This document shows positions 23,914 to 32,878 of a stretch of 64,000 nt of DNA, one piece after another. Within the stretch, counting starts at the first letter, position 1. The number at the start of each line of letters is the position of its first letter. Location: assembly GCF_004345565.1 (NCBI RefSeq), contig NZ_SLWA01000001.1, forward strand, positions 31,793 to 95,792, written 5' to 3'. A program made the position numbers and the translations under genes. The notes beneath the pieces are model-generated. The model saw only the letters and a list, made by a program, of their open reading frames with translations. It ran no database searches and was not told the DNA's origin. The stretch comes from Flavobacterium circumlabens. Lineage in GTDB: Bacteria; Bacteroidota; Bacteroidia; Flavobacteriales; Flavobacteriaceae.

Positions 23914-25296
23914 TTATTTTGTGATAATTGGAATAATTGGAATTCCAAAGTAGAATTCAAGTATTTTAATTTTAAAAATATAATCGTATTTCGTTCTTAT
24001 AACATCTGACTGCGCATTGGTTAACAACGTTTGTGCTTGTGTAAAATCAAATGAGTTCATTAAACCTACATCGTATTTTTCTTTCGCATAATTATATGCC
24101 TGCTGTCTTGCCTCTAAAGTTACCGTTGAAGATTCATAAGTATTTAAAGCTCCTTTAGCATCTGTAAAAGCGGTGTAAACATTACGCTGCAAATCTAAAC
24201 TTTTTTGCTCTAAATCTATTTTAGATTTTTCAAAACTTACTTTATTACGCTCCACATTATTTTTGGCAGAGAACCCATTAAAAATTGGAACATTTAATTG
24301 AAATCCAAAATTATGACCTTTATTATCGCTAAATTGGGTAAAAATAGGATCCGGGCCAAAAGTAATCGGGTTACCGTTTGCATCTAATCCGGTTCTGTCA
24401 CTGTAACTGGCACTGGTACTAAATTGATAAAATCCTTTAAGTGTAGGCTGATAAGCTCCTTTTGCAATCGAAACATTTTTTTCGGCAATTTCCAGATTGG
24501 TTTGTGCTATTTTTAAATCTGTTCTTATTTCTTTGGCTTTGTTGTATATATCATCCGGACTTTGCAAAAGGATGCCGTTTTCATCTTTAGCATTCGTATC
24601 ATCAATTACATCAAAATCTGTAAAATCTTTTAATTGTAACAACTGGGCCAAGCTTAATTTAGAAATCAACAAACTATTTTCAGCCACAATAATTGCCTGC
24701 TGATCTGTTGCATTAGTAGCTTTTAAATCAAATAAATCACCACGCGGAATTGTTCCTGCATTGACCATTTCTTCAGAACGGGCCAAACGTTTCTGATCAA
24801 TAGAAAGCTGTTCTTTTTTTACTTTTAAATTTTCTTTGTTAAAAAGAATTTCCAGAAACGCATTGGCTACATTTAAGGAGACATCTTCCTGCATTTTAAC
24901 CAATTGATATTGTGACGAGATAATAGAAAGCTTCGCTCTTCTGTACGTATTTTGATTTTGCAATCCTTTATATATATCAACACCTGCATTCACTCCTAAT
25001 GAAGAATATTGGGTGGTTTGGGTGGTCGCAATATTGGTAACCGGGTTAACGTTCAAACCAATATTCCAGGAGTGGGAAGCATTTCCGTTTACTGATGGAA
25101 GGTAACTTCCTAATGCCCCTCTTTTATCAATTACCGCATTTTTTACATCTAGTTCTGATAATTTTATCGTTATATTATTATCCAATGCATAACGAACACA
25201 TTCTTCTAATGTCCATTGTTTTGTCTGTGCCTGGCCTGATAAACCAAACCCAAACAACACAGCAAAAACAAGACTATTATATTTATTTATTTTCAT
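23914..25296 (-). CDS. TolC-family outer-membrane efflux channel
   Basis: 460 aa from an ATG that gives a clean signal peptide (…GFGLSGQAQ). Two repeats of the TolC/OEP family are seen, the first beginning WTLEECVRYALDNNITIKLS, with long helical stretches (KKEQLSIDQKRLARSEEMV, DLKIAQTNLEIAEKNVSIAK) and beta segments around NVNPVTNIATTQT and FGFQLNVPIFNGFSAKNN. TolC trimers form the outer-membrane exit duct. It is placed between two periplasmic adaptor genes. A 15-codon N-terminal extension from an upstream ATG is rejected because it would precede the signal peptide; a promoter-like element lies further upstream. Confidence 0.94.
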   Translation of the reverse strand: MKINKYNSLVFAVLFGFGLSGQAQTKQWTLEECVRYALDNNITIKLSELDVKNAVIDKRGALGSYLPSVNGNASHSWNIGLNVNPVTNIATTQTTQYSSLGVNAGVDIYKGLQNQNTYRRAKLSIISSQYQLVKMQEDVSLNVANAFLEILFNKENLKVKKEQLSIDQKRLARSEEMVNAGTIPRGDLFDLKATNATDQQAIIVAENSLLISKLSLAQLLQLKDFTDFDVIDDTNAKDENGILLQSPDDIYNKAKEIRTDLKIAQTNLEIAEKNVSIAKGAYQPTLKGFYQFSTSASYSDRTGLDANGNPITFGPDPIFTQFSDNKGHNFGFQLNVPIFNGFSAKNNVERNKVSFEKSKIDLEQKSLDLQRNVYTAFTDAKGALNTYESSTVTLEARQQAYNYAKEKYDVGLMNSFDFTQAQTLLTNAQSDVIRTKYDYIFKIKILEFYFGIPIIPIITK

Positions 25297-25329
25297 ATAT
25301 TTTGAATGAAGCACAGTAAAGATACTGCA

Positions 25330-25357
25330 CAAATTTAACATTTTTTAAAACTGCAAA
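25330..25357 (-). promoter_or_regulatory. Putative internal promoter before tolC-like gene
   Basis: On the minus strand, TTTG (25357-25354) and TAAATTTG (25337-25330). The spacing is one base below the usual range if counted from the TTG. It would allow expression of tolC, the second adaptor and tsaB apart from the ABC genes. Confidence 0.4.
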
Positions 25358-25377
25358 ACCTCTTTTTTGCGTTCGGA

Positions 25378-26493
25378 TTATTTTTTCTCACCTTCAGTAA
25401 TCAAACCCTGATTCCAGATTTTGATTTTATCTGATTTTTTGATCCCGCTTTTCACCTGAACATATATTCCGTCACTCACTCCCAAAACTAGATCTTTTCT
25501 TTGAAATTTCTGAGGAGCAGTTTCAATTTCAACATAAGGTTTTTGTGTTTTCTTGTCAAATTGAACCAGCGATTCTTTTATGGCCAGCACTTTATCCGCT
25601 TTTTCTAAAATAATGGAAGCATTGGCACTTAAGCCGGCTCTGATAAAAGTTGCATCCCTGTTTTCTAAAGAAGCTTTTATTTCAAACTGAATCGCACCAT
25701 TTTCTACTACGCCTTTTGGAGCTATATCTGTTAAAACTGCGTCAAATTTTTTGTTTTCAATAGCACCCACTGTAATTTCAATCGGCATTCTTTCTTTGAT
25801 TTTACCAACCTCAGATTCGTCAATTTTTCCAACAAAAATCATTCTTCCCACATCGGCAACACTTGCAATTGTAGTTCCTTCATTAAAATTATTACTTTCA
25901 ATCACCTGATTTCCTACTTTTACCGGAACTGCTAAAACCATTCCGTTTACCGTTGAACGAATTAGGGTATTGGCATAACTTCCTAAAGAAGTTGTTGTTC
26001 CTGTTTTTACGATATCCAAACTTTGTCTTGCTGCTGAATAATTTTGCTTAGCCTGGGTATAAGCCAGTTGTGCAGCATCAAAATCGTTGGCCGAAATAAC
26101 ATCTTTATCGAACAACGTTTTTTGTCTTTTGTAAATTTTCTCCTGATTATCTAAAGCAATTTTAGCGGTTTGCACCTGATTTTGCGTGCTGCTTACATTA
26201 GAGACATTGGCCACAACCCTGATTTTTGCAATCATATCACCTGCCTTGATTTTTTCACCTGCCTTGATATACACTTCCTCGATAATTCCCGAAATGTTTG
26301 GCTTGATTAGAACCTCTTCGTCGGGCTGAATATTACCGGTGGCAATAGTATTTTTTACAATCGTTTTAATTTCTGCTTTTTCAGTTTTGAAGACAATTGG
26401 TGACTCCTGATTTTTAGCGTATAAATAATATAATGCGCCAAAGAAAACTACAGCAATAAAAATTAAAATAGTTACTGTTACTCCTTTTTTCAT
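25378..26493 (-). CDS. Periplasmic adaptor of the MacB-type efflux system
   Basis: 371 aa. An N-terminal anchor (VTVTILIFIAVVFFGALYYLY) is followed by the lipoyl half (PDEEVLIKPNISGIIEEVY…AGEKIKAGDMIAKI), a coiled-coil hairpin (about 98-160), the second lipoyl half (TLIRSTVNGMVLAVPVKVGN), a beta barrel (GKIDESEVGKIKERMPIEI) and a membrane-proximal domain (YVQVKSGIKKSDKIKIW). It follows the two FtsX-type permease genes by 39 bp and is probably their dedicated adaptor, like MacA. Confidence 0.92.
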   Translation of the reverse strand: MKKGVTVTILIFIAVVFFGALYYLYAKNQESPIVFKTEKAEIKTIVKNTIATGNIQPDEEVLIKPNISGIIEEVYIKAGEKIKAGDMIAKIRVVANVSNVSSTQNQVQTAKIALDNQEKIYKRQKTLFDKDVISANDFDAAQLAYTQAKQNYSAARQSLDIVKTGTTTSLGSYANTLIRSTVNGMVLAVPVKVGNQVIESNNFNEGTTIASVADVGRMIFVGKIDESEVGKIKERMPIEITVGAIENKKFDAVLTDIAPKGVVENGAIQFEIKASLENRDATFIRAGLSANASIILEKADKVLAIKESLVQFDKKTQKPYVEIETAPQKFQRKDLVLGVSDGIYVQVKSGIKKSDKIKIWNQGLITEGEKK

Positions 26494-26532
26494 TTGTTTT
26501 TGGTTTAATCGATTATTTTTTGATTGATAATT

Positions 26533-27798
26533 CTATTCTGTTCGCAAAGCATCAATAGGCTTTACATTAATTGCGGTCTGCGCCGGAATAAATCCTGCTA
26601 ACAAACCAGATCCTACTAATATTAACAAAGCAACAAATACAACTCCTAAATCTACAGTTGGATTTGCAAACATGGTATTACTTCCGGGCGGCATCGAATC
26701 TAATACTATATTTAAAATTGCTATAACCCCGGTTGCGACAGCAATACCAAACATTCCTGAAATAATGGTCAGAAAGATAGACTCTGACAAAATCTGACCT
26801 CGAATTGCTGCAGGAGTAGCTCCCAAAGCTCTTCGGATTCCGATCTCTCTTGTACGCTCTTTAACTACAATTAGCATAATATTCGAAATTCCGATAACAC
26901 CGGAAATCAGCACCAAAGTTCCTACAAAATAAGCAATGATTTTTAAAATAGAGAATAAACTTCGAACTTTATTGAATTGGTCATACAAATCAAAATTTCC
27001 AACGGCCCTCTCATCTGCCGGATTGACAGAATGAAGTGATTTAATAATCTCTAAAATTTTAGGTTTTAAATCGGTTATAGAAGCCTCATCTTTTGCAGTA
27101 AGTGCCATCCAGCCCACTTTGTCTCCATAATTAAACGCTTGTTGAAAAGTGGTAAACGGAATAAATATATTTTTTTGTTCCTGTTCTGCATTTCCTCCTT
27201 GCTGTTTAAAATTATAAACCCCAACAACCATAAAATTAATTCCGTTGATTTTTACATAAGTACCAATAGCGTCCTCCTCTTTTCCATACAATTCAGAAAT
27301 AACCCCTTTCCCTATCACGGCAACCTTTCGTTTTTCAAGAATATCCTGTTGATTTACAAAGCGACCTTTAATGATATCCATCGGTTGCTGTTTGACGAGC
27401 TCCGGATAATCACCATATATTGTAAATGCAGACGTCTTTGTACCGCGAACCACATTATTGGATCCATTAAAATCTCCTAATTGATTTCTTGGAGAAACAT
27501 ATAACAAATCCGGCAAAGCCGCTTTTAAAGCCGCTACATCACTATTTCTAAAATTATACTTACGGGTTTTAGGCAATCCTTTATAGGCTTTTGAAGTTGT
27601 TTGACTCCACATAAACATGGTATTTGTGGCAAATCCATCAAAACCTTTTCTGATACCATTTTCCAAACCGTTAGCGGCTGCCAGTAATATTACCAAAATA
27701 AATATACCCCAAAACACACCAAAAGCAGTTAACGCTGTCCTGAAAACATTCGCTGTTAAAGCTTGTAAAATCTCATCCCAATTATCTTTCTTAAACAT
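26533..27798 (-). CDS. MacB-type ABC transporter permease (FtsX domain), second copy
   Basis: 421 aa. The first transmembrane helix is near the N-terminus (ALTAFGVFWGIFILVILLAAANG), followed by a periplasmic MacB domain (about 45-270, including RKVAVIGKGVISELYG and GINFMVVGVYNFKQQGG). Three C-terminal helices carry the FtsX motif GVIGISNIMLIVVKERTREI, then IGIRRALGATPAAIRGQIL. It has no ATPase domain of its own; the ATPase is encoded by the first gene of the operon. It is 2 bp after the other permease gene, so the two probably form a heterodimer. Confidence 0.93.
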   Translation of the reverse strand: MFKKDNWDEILQALTANVFRTALTAFGVFWGIFILVILLAAANGLENGIRKGFDGFATNTMFMWSQTTSKAYKGLPKTRKYNFRNSDVAALKAALPDLLYVSPRNQLGDFNGSNNVVRGTKTSAFTIYGDYPELVKQQPMDIIKGRFVNQQDILEKRKVAVIGKGVISELYGKEEDAIGTYVKINGINFMVVGVYNFKQQGGNAEQEQKNIFIPFTTFQQAFNYGDKVGWMALTAKDEASITDLKPKILEIIKSLHSVNPADERAVGNFDLYDQFNKVRSLFSILKIIAYFVGTLVLISGVIGISNIMLIVVKERTREIGIRRALGATPAAIRGQILSESIFLTIISGMFGIAVATGVIAILNIVLDSMPPGSNTMFANPTVDLGVVFVALLILVGSGLLAGFIPAQTAINVKPIDALRTE

Positions 27799-27800
27799 AA

Positions 27801-29045
27801 TTATTCGTCTCTAAGTGCTACAATAGGTCTTATTTTGGCGGCTCTGTACGCAGGAAAAAATCCTGCCAGCGCACCTGCAAATACAAGTAAAATAAGTGTC
27901 GATAATGCCACATTGAAATCTACTTCAGGATTCTGGAAATATTCACTCTGCACCATTGGTCCAACAAATTCCAGCAATAATAAACTTGCCAGCAACCCAA
28001 CAAAACCAGCAATGGTGGTTATAAAAATGGACTCGTGCAATATCATCGAAATAATAGAAAATGGAGAAGCTCCCAGGGCTTTTCTAATTCCAATTTCTTT
28101 TGTTCTTTCTTTAACTATAATCAGCATAATGTTACTTACTCCCACAACTCCGGCAATAATGGTACAAATACCAACCCACCAAAAAAACAATCTGATATAG
28201 AGATTTAAATCATAAAATTGTTTCACATCTTTAACTGAATTATAAGCATTTATTCCACCGTCATCATCAGGAGCTACCATGTTTTTACTTTGCAGTAATG
28301 CTTTTAAATCACTGGTAAATTTCTCAGATTGAGCTAAAGCTTCATCATAATTATCTGTCTTTTTTAAGGTAAAAAAAAGATTGCTTATCTTGTCTCCTCC
28401 ACCATATGCTCTTTGTACAGTGGTTTTAGGCAAATAAGCCCTTGCTTCTTCTCTTTCTCCTCCCGGATCTGTAAAAACACCTACTACTTTAAAATTTACA
28501 TTGTTGATCGAAACTTCCTTACCCAAAGGATCTTTTTCTTTAAATAAATCTGTCTTTATTTTCATTCCAATAGCAGCAACTTTTTCATTGTGCGCCAAAT
28601 CATTACTATTCAAAAATCTTCCTTGAACAATAGTAATATTCTCAACTGCAGCATAATCAGGATCTACTCCTTTGTATTGATAACTTCCTGATTCTTTTCC
28701 ATACGTAAATGAAGCACCCCAGAAGTCATATGAAGCAGATCTTAAATCCAGTTTATCTTCAAATTTTTGAACAGACTGAGAATAATCACTATTCCTAAAC
28801 TGAATTTGCCTGCCTGGATTTAAACCCTTGTATTCTTTAGTTGTTGTTCCTGACCAAACCTGAATAAGTCCAGATGCATCACGCTCGAATTGTTTTTCAA
28901 TCCCGTTCTGAAGTCCTTTACCGGCGCCCAGCAATATCACCAAAATAAAAATTCCCGAAGCTACAGAAATCCCGGTCAGAAAAGTTCTTAACCTGTTTTT
29001 CGAAATGGCTTCAAATATTTCCTGCCAGCGTTCAATATTAAACAT
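27801..29045 (-). CDS. MacB-type ABC transporter permease (FtsX domain), first copy
   Basis: 414 aa, the same architecture as its neighbour: an N-terminal helix (FLTGISVASGIFILVILLGAGKG), a periplasmic MacB domain with EKVAAIGMKIKTDLFKEKDP and NFKVVGVFTDPGGE, and an FtsX region GVVGVSNIMLIIVKERTKEI followed by IGIRKALGASPFSIISM. Its start overlaps the end of the ATPase gene by 8 bp, which suggests translational coupling. MacB-type systems extrude macrolides, peptides or lipoprotein-like cargo; the substrate here is unknown. Confidence 0.93.
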   Translation of the reverse strand: MFNIERWQEIFEAISKNRLRTFLTGISVASGIFILVILLGAGKGLQNGIEKQFERDASGLIQVWSGTTTKEYKGLNPGRQIQFRNSDYSQSVQKFEDKLDLRSASYDFWGASFTYGKESGSYQYKGVDPDYAAVENITIVQGRFLNSNDLAHNEKVAAIGMKIKTDLFKEKDPLGKEVSINNVNFKVVGVFTDPGGEREEARAYLPKTTVQRAYGGGDKISNLFFTLKKTDNYDEALAQSEKFTSDLKALLQSKNMVAPDDDGGINAYNSVKDVKQFYDLNLYIRLFFWWVGICTIIAGVVGVSNIMLIIVKERTKEIGIRKALGASPFSIISMILHESIFITTIAGFVGLLASLLLLEFVGPMVQSEYFQNPEVDFNVALSTLILLVFAGALAGFFPAYRAAKIRPIVALRDE

Positions 29046-29739
29046 AAGATGTAGCTCTAACTTGTTCTACCATTTTATCGTCGATAATTAATCCGTCTTT
29101 AAGGACCACATTTCTTTTGCACATTGCGGCAATATCCGGCTCATGGGTAACGATCAGGATTGTTTTACCTTCATCGTTAATTCCCTGAATAAGTTCCATT
29201 ACTTCATAGGAAGTTTTGGTATCTAAAGCTCCTGTTGGCTCATCTGCTAACAATACTTTTGGGTTGGAAGCCAATGCTCTCGCAATAGCAACACGTTGTT
29301 TCTGACCTCCGGAGAGTTCATTTGGCAAGTGGTGTGAATGCGATCCTAAACCCACTTTCTCCAAATATTTCATCGCTATATCGTAACGTTCTTTTCTTTT
29401 TACTCCCTGATAATACAAGGGCATAGCAACGTTGTCAAGTGCGGTTTTGTAATTGATTAAATTGAAAGACTGAAAAACGAATCCTAAAAATTTATTACGA
29501 TATTTTGAAGCTATCGTTTCGTTCAGGTTTTTTATTGGTGTTTTATCTAAAATATAACTCCCTGAATCGGCCTCATCAAGAATTCCCAAAATATTAAGAA
29601 GTGTGGACTTACCGGATCCCGAAGAACCCATAATCGCTACCAGTTCCCCTTCTGCGATATTAAAATTAATCCCTTTTAACACATGTAATTGTGAACTTCC
29701 CATTTTATAGGACTTGTGCAAATCTTTGATTTCGATCAT
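29038..29739 (-). CDS. ABC transporter ATPase (LolD/MacB type)
   Basis: 233 aa. Walker A GSSGSGKSTLLNILG (about 38-52), Q-loop in FVFQSFNLI, signature LSGGQKQRVAIARAL, Walker B VLLADEPTGALD and H-loop IVTHEP are all present. It is the first gene of a minus-strand run: ATPase, permease, permease, adaptor, TolC, second adaptor, small membrane protein, tsaB. The 174-bp region upstream, shared with the divergent DUF4403 gene, shows no convincing promoter for this gene. Confidence 0.95.
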   Translation of the reverse strand: MIEIKDLHKSYKMGSSQLHVLKGINFNIAEGELVAIMGSSGSGKSTLLNILGILDEADSGSYILDKTPIKNLNETIASKYRNKFLGFVFQSFNLINYKTALDNVAMPLYYQGVKRKERYDIAMKYLEKVGLGSHSHHLPNELSGGQKQRVAIARALASNPKVLLADEPTGALDTKTSYEVMELIQGINDEGKTILIVTHEPDIAAMCKRNVVLKDGLIIDDKMVEQVRATSYV

Positions 29740-29882
29740 GGATTGTTAAATTTAAAAACAATAATAACATTTTTTATAAGTAATTTACCATAAGAAAACG
29801 TTAATAATTCCGTTTAGTTATTACAATAAGACTCAATTCCTTATCAATTGTTACACTTTTTAAGATAATATAATTCTTTTCT

Positions 29883-29890
29883 TAATTTTG
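29883..29890 (+). promoter_or_regulatory. Putative -7 element for the DUF4403 lipoprotein
   Basis: TAATTTTG, matching TAnnTTTG, 23 nt before the ATG; no TTG at standard spacing. Confidence 0.4.
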
Positions 29891-29913
29891 CATCAATAAA
29901 AAAAATCCCAACG

Positions 29914-31320
29914 ATGAAGTTTTTGTCCATTATCTCTTTATTTACAGTACTTACAGCCGTTACAAGCTGTTCTACCTCCCAGAAATTAGAAACTTTAAAA
30001 CCGGAGCCGGACGATGCAAGTCCGCTGGTTTACGATAGTAATCCCTCTTTTATAAACTTACCGATCACGGTTAAGCTTAATGATATTGAAAACCAGACGA
30101 ATTCAATTTTAAATGGTTTAATTTATGAAGACAACAATATCGAAGATGATGATATTGAAATGAAAATCTGGAAACTGGCTCCAATAAAAATTCAAAATGA
30201 TCCTGCCAATCCGGATAAAAAGATAAAAACGATTCTGCCTCTAAAAGCAACTGTTAAATACAGGATCGGCACCAAAAAACTGGGGATTGAACTTTATGAT
30301 GTCCGCGAATTTAATTTAAACGGAGTGATCACATTATCAAGTGAAGTAGCGCTGACTAACTGGAAGTTAAACACCAAAACCGAATTCAAATCGCTGGACT
30401 GGAATGAGAGCCCGACGATGATGGTTTTTGGAAAAAGCCTTCCTATCACTTATTTAGTAAATCCGGCGATTTCCATTTTTAAATCCAAAATTGAAAAAAG
30501 CATAGATGATGCTATTGAGAAATCGATGGATTTTAAACCGAATGTCTTAGCCGCTTTAGAAAAAATATGTACGCCTTTTCAAATGAGTGATACTTACGAA
30601 AGCTGGTTACGAATTGTTCCTGTCGAAGTTTATTCTACGAGTGCCAAACTTAAAAACGATCAGTTTTTACTGGATATGGGGATGAAATGTAACATGGAAA
30701 CCATCGTTGGTAAACAGCCTGAATCTAAATTTAATGCCAGCAAAATTGTTTTGAAACCCGTAGCCAAAATTCCAAATCAGATTTCTGCGAATATTGCCGC
30801 CATTTCGACTTATATGGACGCTTCTAAAATCATGACCAAAAATTTTGCCGGTCAGGAATTTGGATCGGGCAGTAAAAAGATTACCGTAAAAAATGTAGCC
30901 ATCTGGCATAAAAACGACAAAATGGTAATTGCCCTGGATGTTTTAGGATCCATAAACGGAACCATTTACCTGAACGGATTTCCACAATACAACCCACAAA
31001 CCAAAGAGATCTATTTTGACAAATTAGATTATGTATTAGACACTAAAAGTAAATTAATGCGCACCGCAAGCTGGCTCGCTCAAGGATTGATACTAAGAAA
31101 AATGGAAGAAAGCTGTCGTTATTCGATACAGCCTAACTTAGAAGAAGGTAAAAAAAGCATGGCTGCCTATCTTAAAAACTACTCTCCTATGCCGGGTGTT
31201 TTTGTAAACGGAAAAATGGAAGATATCCAATTTGATAAAATTCAGCTCACCAATCAGGCGATTATCGCTTTCATCAAAATAAACGGAACGGTAAATGTAT
31301 CGGTTGACGGATTAAAATAA
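29914..31320 (+). CDS. DUF4403 family lipoprotein
   Basis: 468 aa. Lipoprotein signal with lipobox VTSC (Cys19). The mature N-terminus (CSTSQKLETLKPEP) has no acidic export signal, so it probably faces the periplasm. SFINLPITVKLNDIENQTNSIL and PLKATVKYRIGTKKLGIELY, together with the tandem elongated beta/alpha halves, fit the DUF4403 family, which I recall as having a two-fold lipid-binding-like layout. No function is established. It is divergent from the efflux operon and converges on the oxidase accessory genes, sharing a bidirectional terminator. Confidence 0.75.
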   Translation: MKFLSIISLFTVLTAVTSCSTSQKLETLKPEPDDASPLVYDSNPSFINLPITVKLNDIENQTNSILNGLIYEDNNIEDDDIEMKIWKLAPIKIQNDPANPDKKIKTILPLKATVKYRIGTKKLGIELYDVREFNLNGVITLSSEVALTNWKLNTKTEFKSLDWNESPTMMVFGKSLPITYLVNPAISIFKSKIEKSIDDAIEKSMDFKPNVLAALEKICTPFQMSDTYESWLRIVPVEVYSTSAKLKNDQFLLDMGMKCNMETIVGKQPESKFNASKIVLKPVAKIPNQISANIAAISTYMDASKIMTKNFAGQEFGSGSKKITVKNVAIWHKNDKMVIALDVLGSINGTIYLNGFPQYNPQTKEIYFDKLDYVLDTKSKLMRTASWLAQGLILRKMEESCRYSIQPNLEEGKKSMAAYLKNYSPMPGVFVNGKMEDIQFDKIQLTNQAIIAFIKINGTVNVSVDGLK

Positions 31321-31328
31321 GGAACAAA

Positions 31329-31358
31329 AAAAAGGCAGAATATTTATTCTGCCTTTTT
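31329..31358. terminator. Bidirectional terminator between DUF4403 gene and CxxC membrane protein gene
   Basis: AAAAAGGCAGAA - TATTTA - TTCTGCCTTTTT, a 12-bp perfect stem with A- and T-runs outside. It includes the last codons of the minus-strand gene (…KKKKAE), so part of the terminator is coding. Confidence 0.88.
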
Positions 31359-31601
31359 CTTTTTTGACTGGTACATTCTGTAGATAAGGATTCCAATTAC
31401 GCCAACCAATAAATAGGGAATTACCATCAGGTAAACAATTCCGTCGTTTACAGCCTCTGCTTTTTTAATGTTACTGTCACCTGCCAAAGCAGCACGACAC
31501 ATCGCACATTGGGCGTTTGCGCTCAGAGAAAAGAAAACAGAGATAAGAAAATAGAAGCATTTCGTTGAGAAAAAATTCACGAATCTATTTCTATTTGCCA
31601 T
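31344..31601 (-). CDS. Small membrane protein with CxxC motif, linked to cytochrome oxidase genes
   Basis: About 85 aa from the chosen ATG. It has an N-terminal signal or anchor (FYFLISVFFSLSANA), then QCAMCRAAL with a CxxC pair, and one C-terminal helix (GIVYLMVIPYLLVGVIGILIYRMY) followed by a lysine tail. ATGs at 31643 and 31634 would add 11-14 polar residues and are less likely. It is the last gene of the SCO1-DUF420 unit. A role in copper or thiol handling for oxidase assembly is an inference from the CxxC and the context. Confidence 0.65.
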   Translation of the reverse strand: MANRNRFVNFFSTKCFYFLISVFFSLSANAQCAMCRAALAGDSNIKKAEAVNDGIVYLMVIPYLLVGVIGILIYRMYQSKKKKAE

Positions 31602-31635
31602 CCTATTTTCTTTATTCTTTATTCTATTTTCCATT

Positions 31636-32175
31636 TTAAACATAATAAGGAGAGATCATTAGGTATACTACGACACCGGTTACAGCAACGTACAACCAAA
31701 GCGGAAATGTTATTTTAGCTATTTTTTTATGTCTGTCAAAACTCTGGGACAAAGCCCTTACATATGAAATCAATACCAATGGAATGATTGCAACTGACAA
31801 TAAAATATGAGTAATTAAAATAAAGAAATACACATAACGTATTGCGCCTTCACCACCAAATTTAGTAGAATCAGAAGTCATATGGTACGCTACATACATT
31901 ACCAAAAATGCAACCGACAATGCAATGGCAAAAGTCATTAAGCGCTCGTGAAGTTTACGTTTTCCTTTTTTAATAGCCAATACAGCCCAAACCAAAACAA
32001 TAGCCGTAACACCGTTTGTAGCAGCGTAAATTGGAGGCAGGAACGAAAGAGGTTCTACCTGTATTCCCAAATCCTTTAATTTAACCCCAAATAAAATAGC
32101 AACTACAAGCGGAATCACAATGGATACTGCAACGATAAATTTGCTAAACTTTTTTTCTAATGACTGATCTTCCAT
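31636..32175 (-). CDS. DUF420 membrane protein, oxidase-associated
   Basis: 179 aa with about five transmembrane helices (LGVKLKDLG after an N-terminal helix, AATNGVTAIVLVWAVLAI, LMTFAIALSVAFLVMYVAYHM, YVYFFILITHILLSVAIIPL, FPLWLYVAVTGVVVYLMIS). Histidines lie in and near helices (KLHERLM, YHMTSD, THILLS), as is usual for DUF420, which is often encoded with aa3 or caa3 oxidase genes and may assist haem or copper insertion. It is separated by one base from SCO1. Confidence 0.85.
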   Translation of the reverse strand: MEDQSLEKKFSKFIVAVSIVIPLVVAILFGVKLKDLGIQVEPLSFLPPIYAATNGVTAIVLVWAVLAIKKGKRKLHERLMTFAIALSVAFLVMYVAYHMTSDSTKFGGEGAIRYVYFFILITHILLSVAIIPLVLISYVRALSQSFDRHKKIAKITFPLWLYVAVTGVVVYLMISPYYV

Positions 32176-32176
32176 T

Positions 32177-32866
32177 TTATTCTGCTAATAATATTTTAAT
32201 GTCTTCCTGAATATCTCTAACTCCTTTTTTATCTAATCCGTCGTAATATAAAATCGGATTTCCGAAATCATCTTTACGACAACGAATATTTCCATCTTTA
32301 TCGATTAAAGCAAATAAACCGGAATGCTCAAAACCACCGTTAACTTTAGCGTTCTCTCCGGCATACAGATTAAATCCTTTATTTGACAAATCCATAATGG
32401 TAGCTTTATCACCCGTCAGGAAATTCCAATTGGAAGATTTTACACCCAATAATTTAGCGTGGTCTTTCAGAATTTGTGGTGTATCATGTCCCGGATCGAT
32501 CGTAATGGAAACGATTCCAAAGTTAGGATTTCCAAAAAAGGTTTTTTCTATTTCCAGCATGCTCAAATTCATCTTTGGACAAATAGAAGGACAGGTAGTA
32601 AAGAAAAACTCCAATACGTATACTTTTCCTTTATACGTTTCATTTGAGACTTTAAGGTTATCCTGATTGGTCAGTTCAAATTTAGGTGCCGGACCAATTG
32701 TCAGTAATTTGGTATCTGATTTTGAACTTTTAAGGCCAACATTGTCCAGACGGTTTCCTTTTACCACTTCTCCATTTTTTACTCTGTCTACTATTTTTGG
32801 AATAGCGTAAATTCCGAAGATTAAAATGATAAATGAAATTCCGATATATGATTTGTTTTTAAACAT
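32177..32866 (-). CDS. SCO1/SenC-family copper chaperone for cytochrome oxidase
   Basis: 229 aa. An N-terminal membrane anchor (YIGISFIILIFGIYAI) is followed by a thioredoxin-like domain with the copper-binding TCPSICPKM motif (Cys92, Cys96) and the distal histidine in GFEHSGLF (His181). All three copper ligands of SCO proteins are present. SCO proteins deliver copper to, or reduce, the CuA site of subunit II. Subunits I and II are not in this window, but subunits III and IV are encoded just upstream. Confidence 0.93.
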   Translation of the reverse strand: MFKNKSYIGISFIILIFGIYAIPKIVDRVKNGEVVKGNRLDNVGLKSSKSDTKLLTIGPAPKFELTNQDNLKVSNETYKGKVYVLEFFFTTCPSICPKMNLSMLEIEKTFFGNPNFGIVSITIDPGHDTPQILKDHAKLLGVKSSNWNFLTGDKATIMDLSNKGFNLYAGENAKVNGGFEHSGLFALIDKDGNIRCRKDDFGNPILYYDGLDKKGVRDIQEDIKILLAE

Positions 32867-32878
32867 TATGATTGAAAT

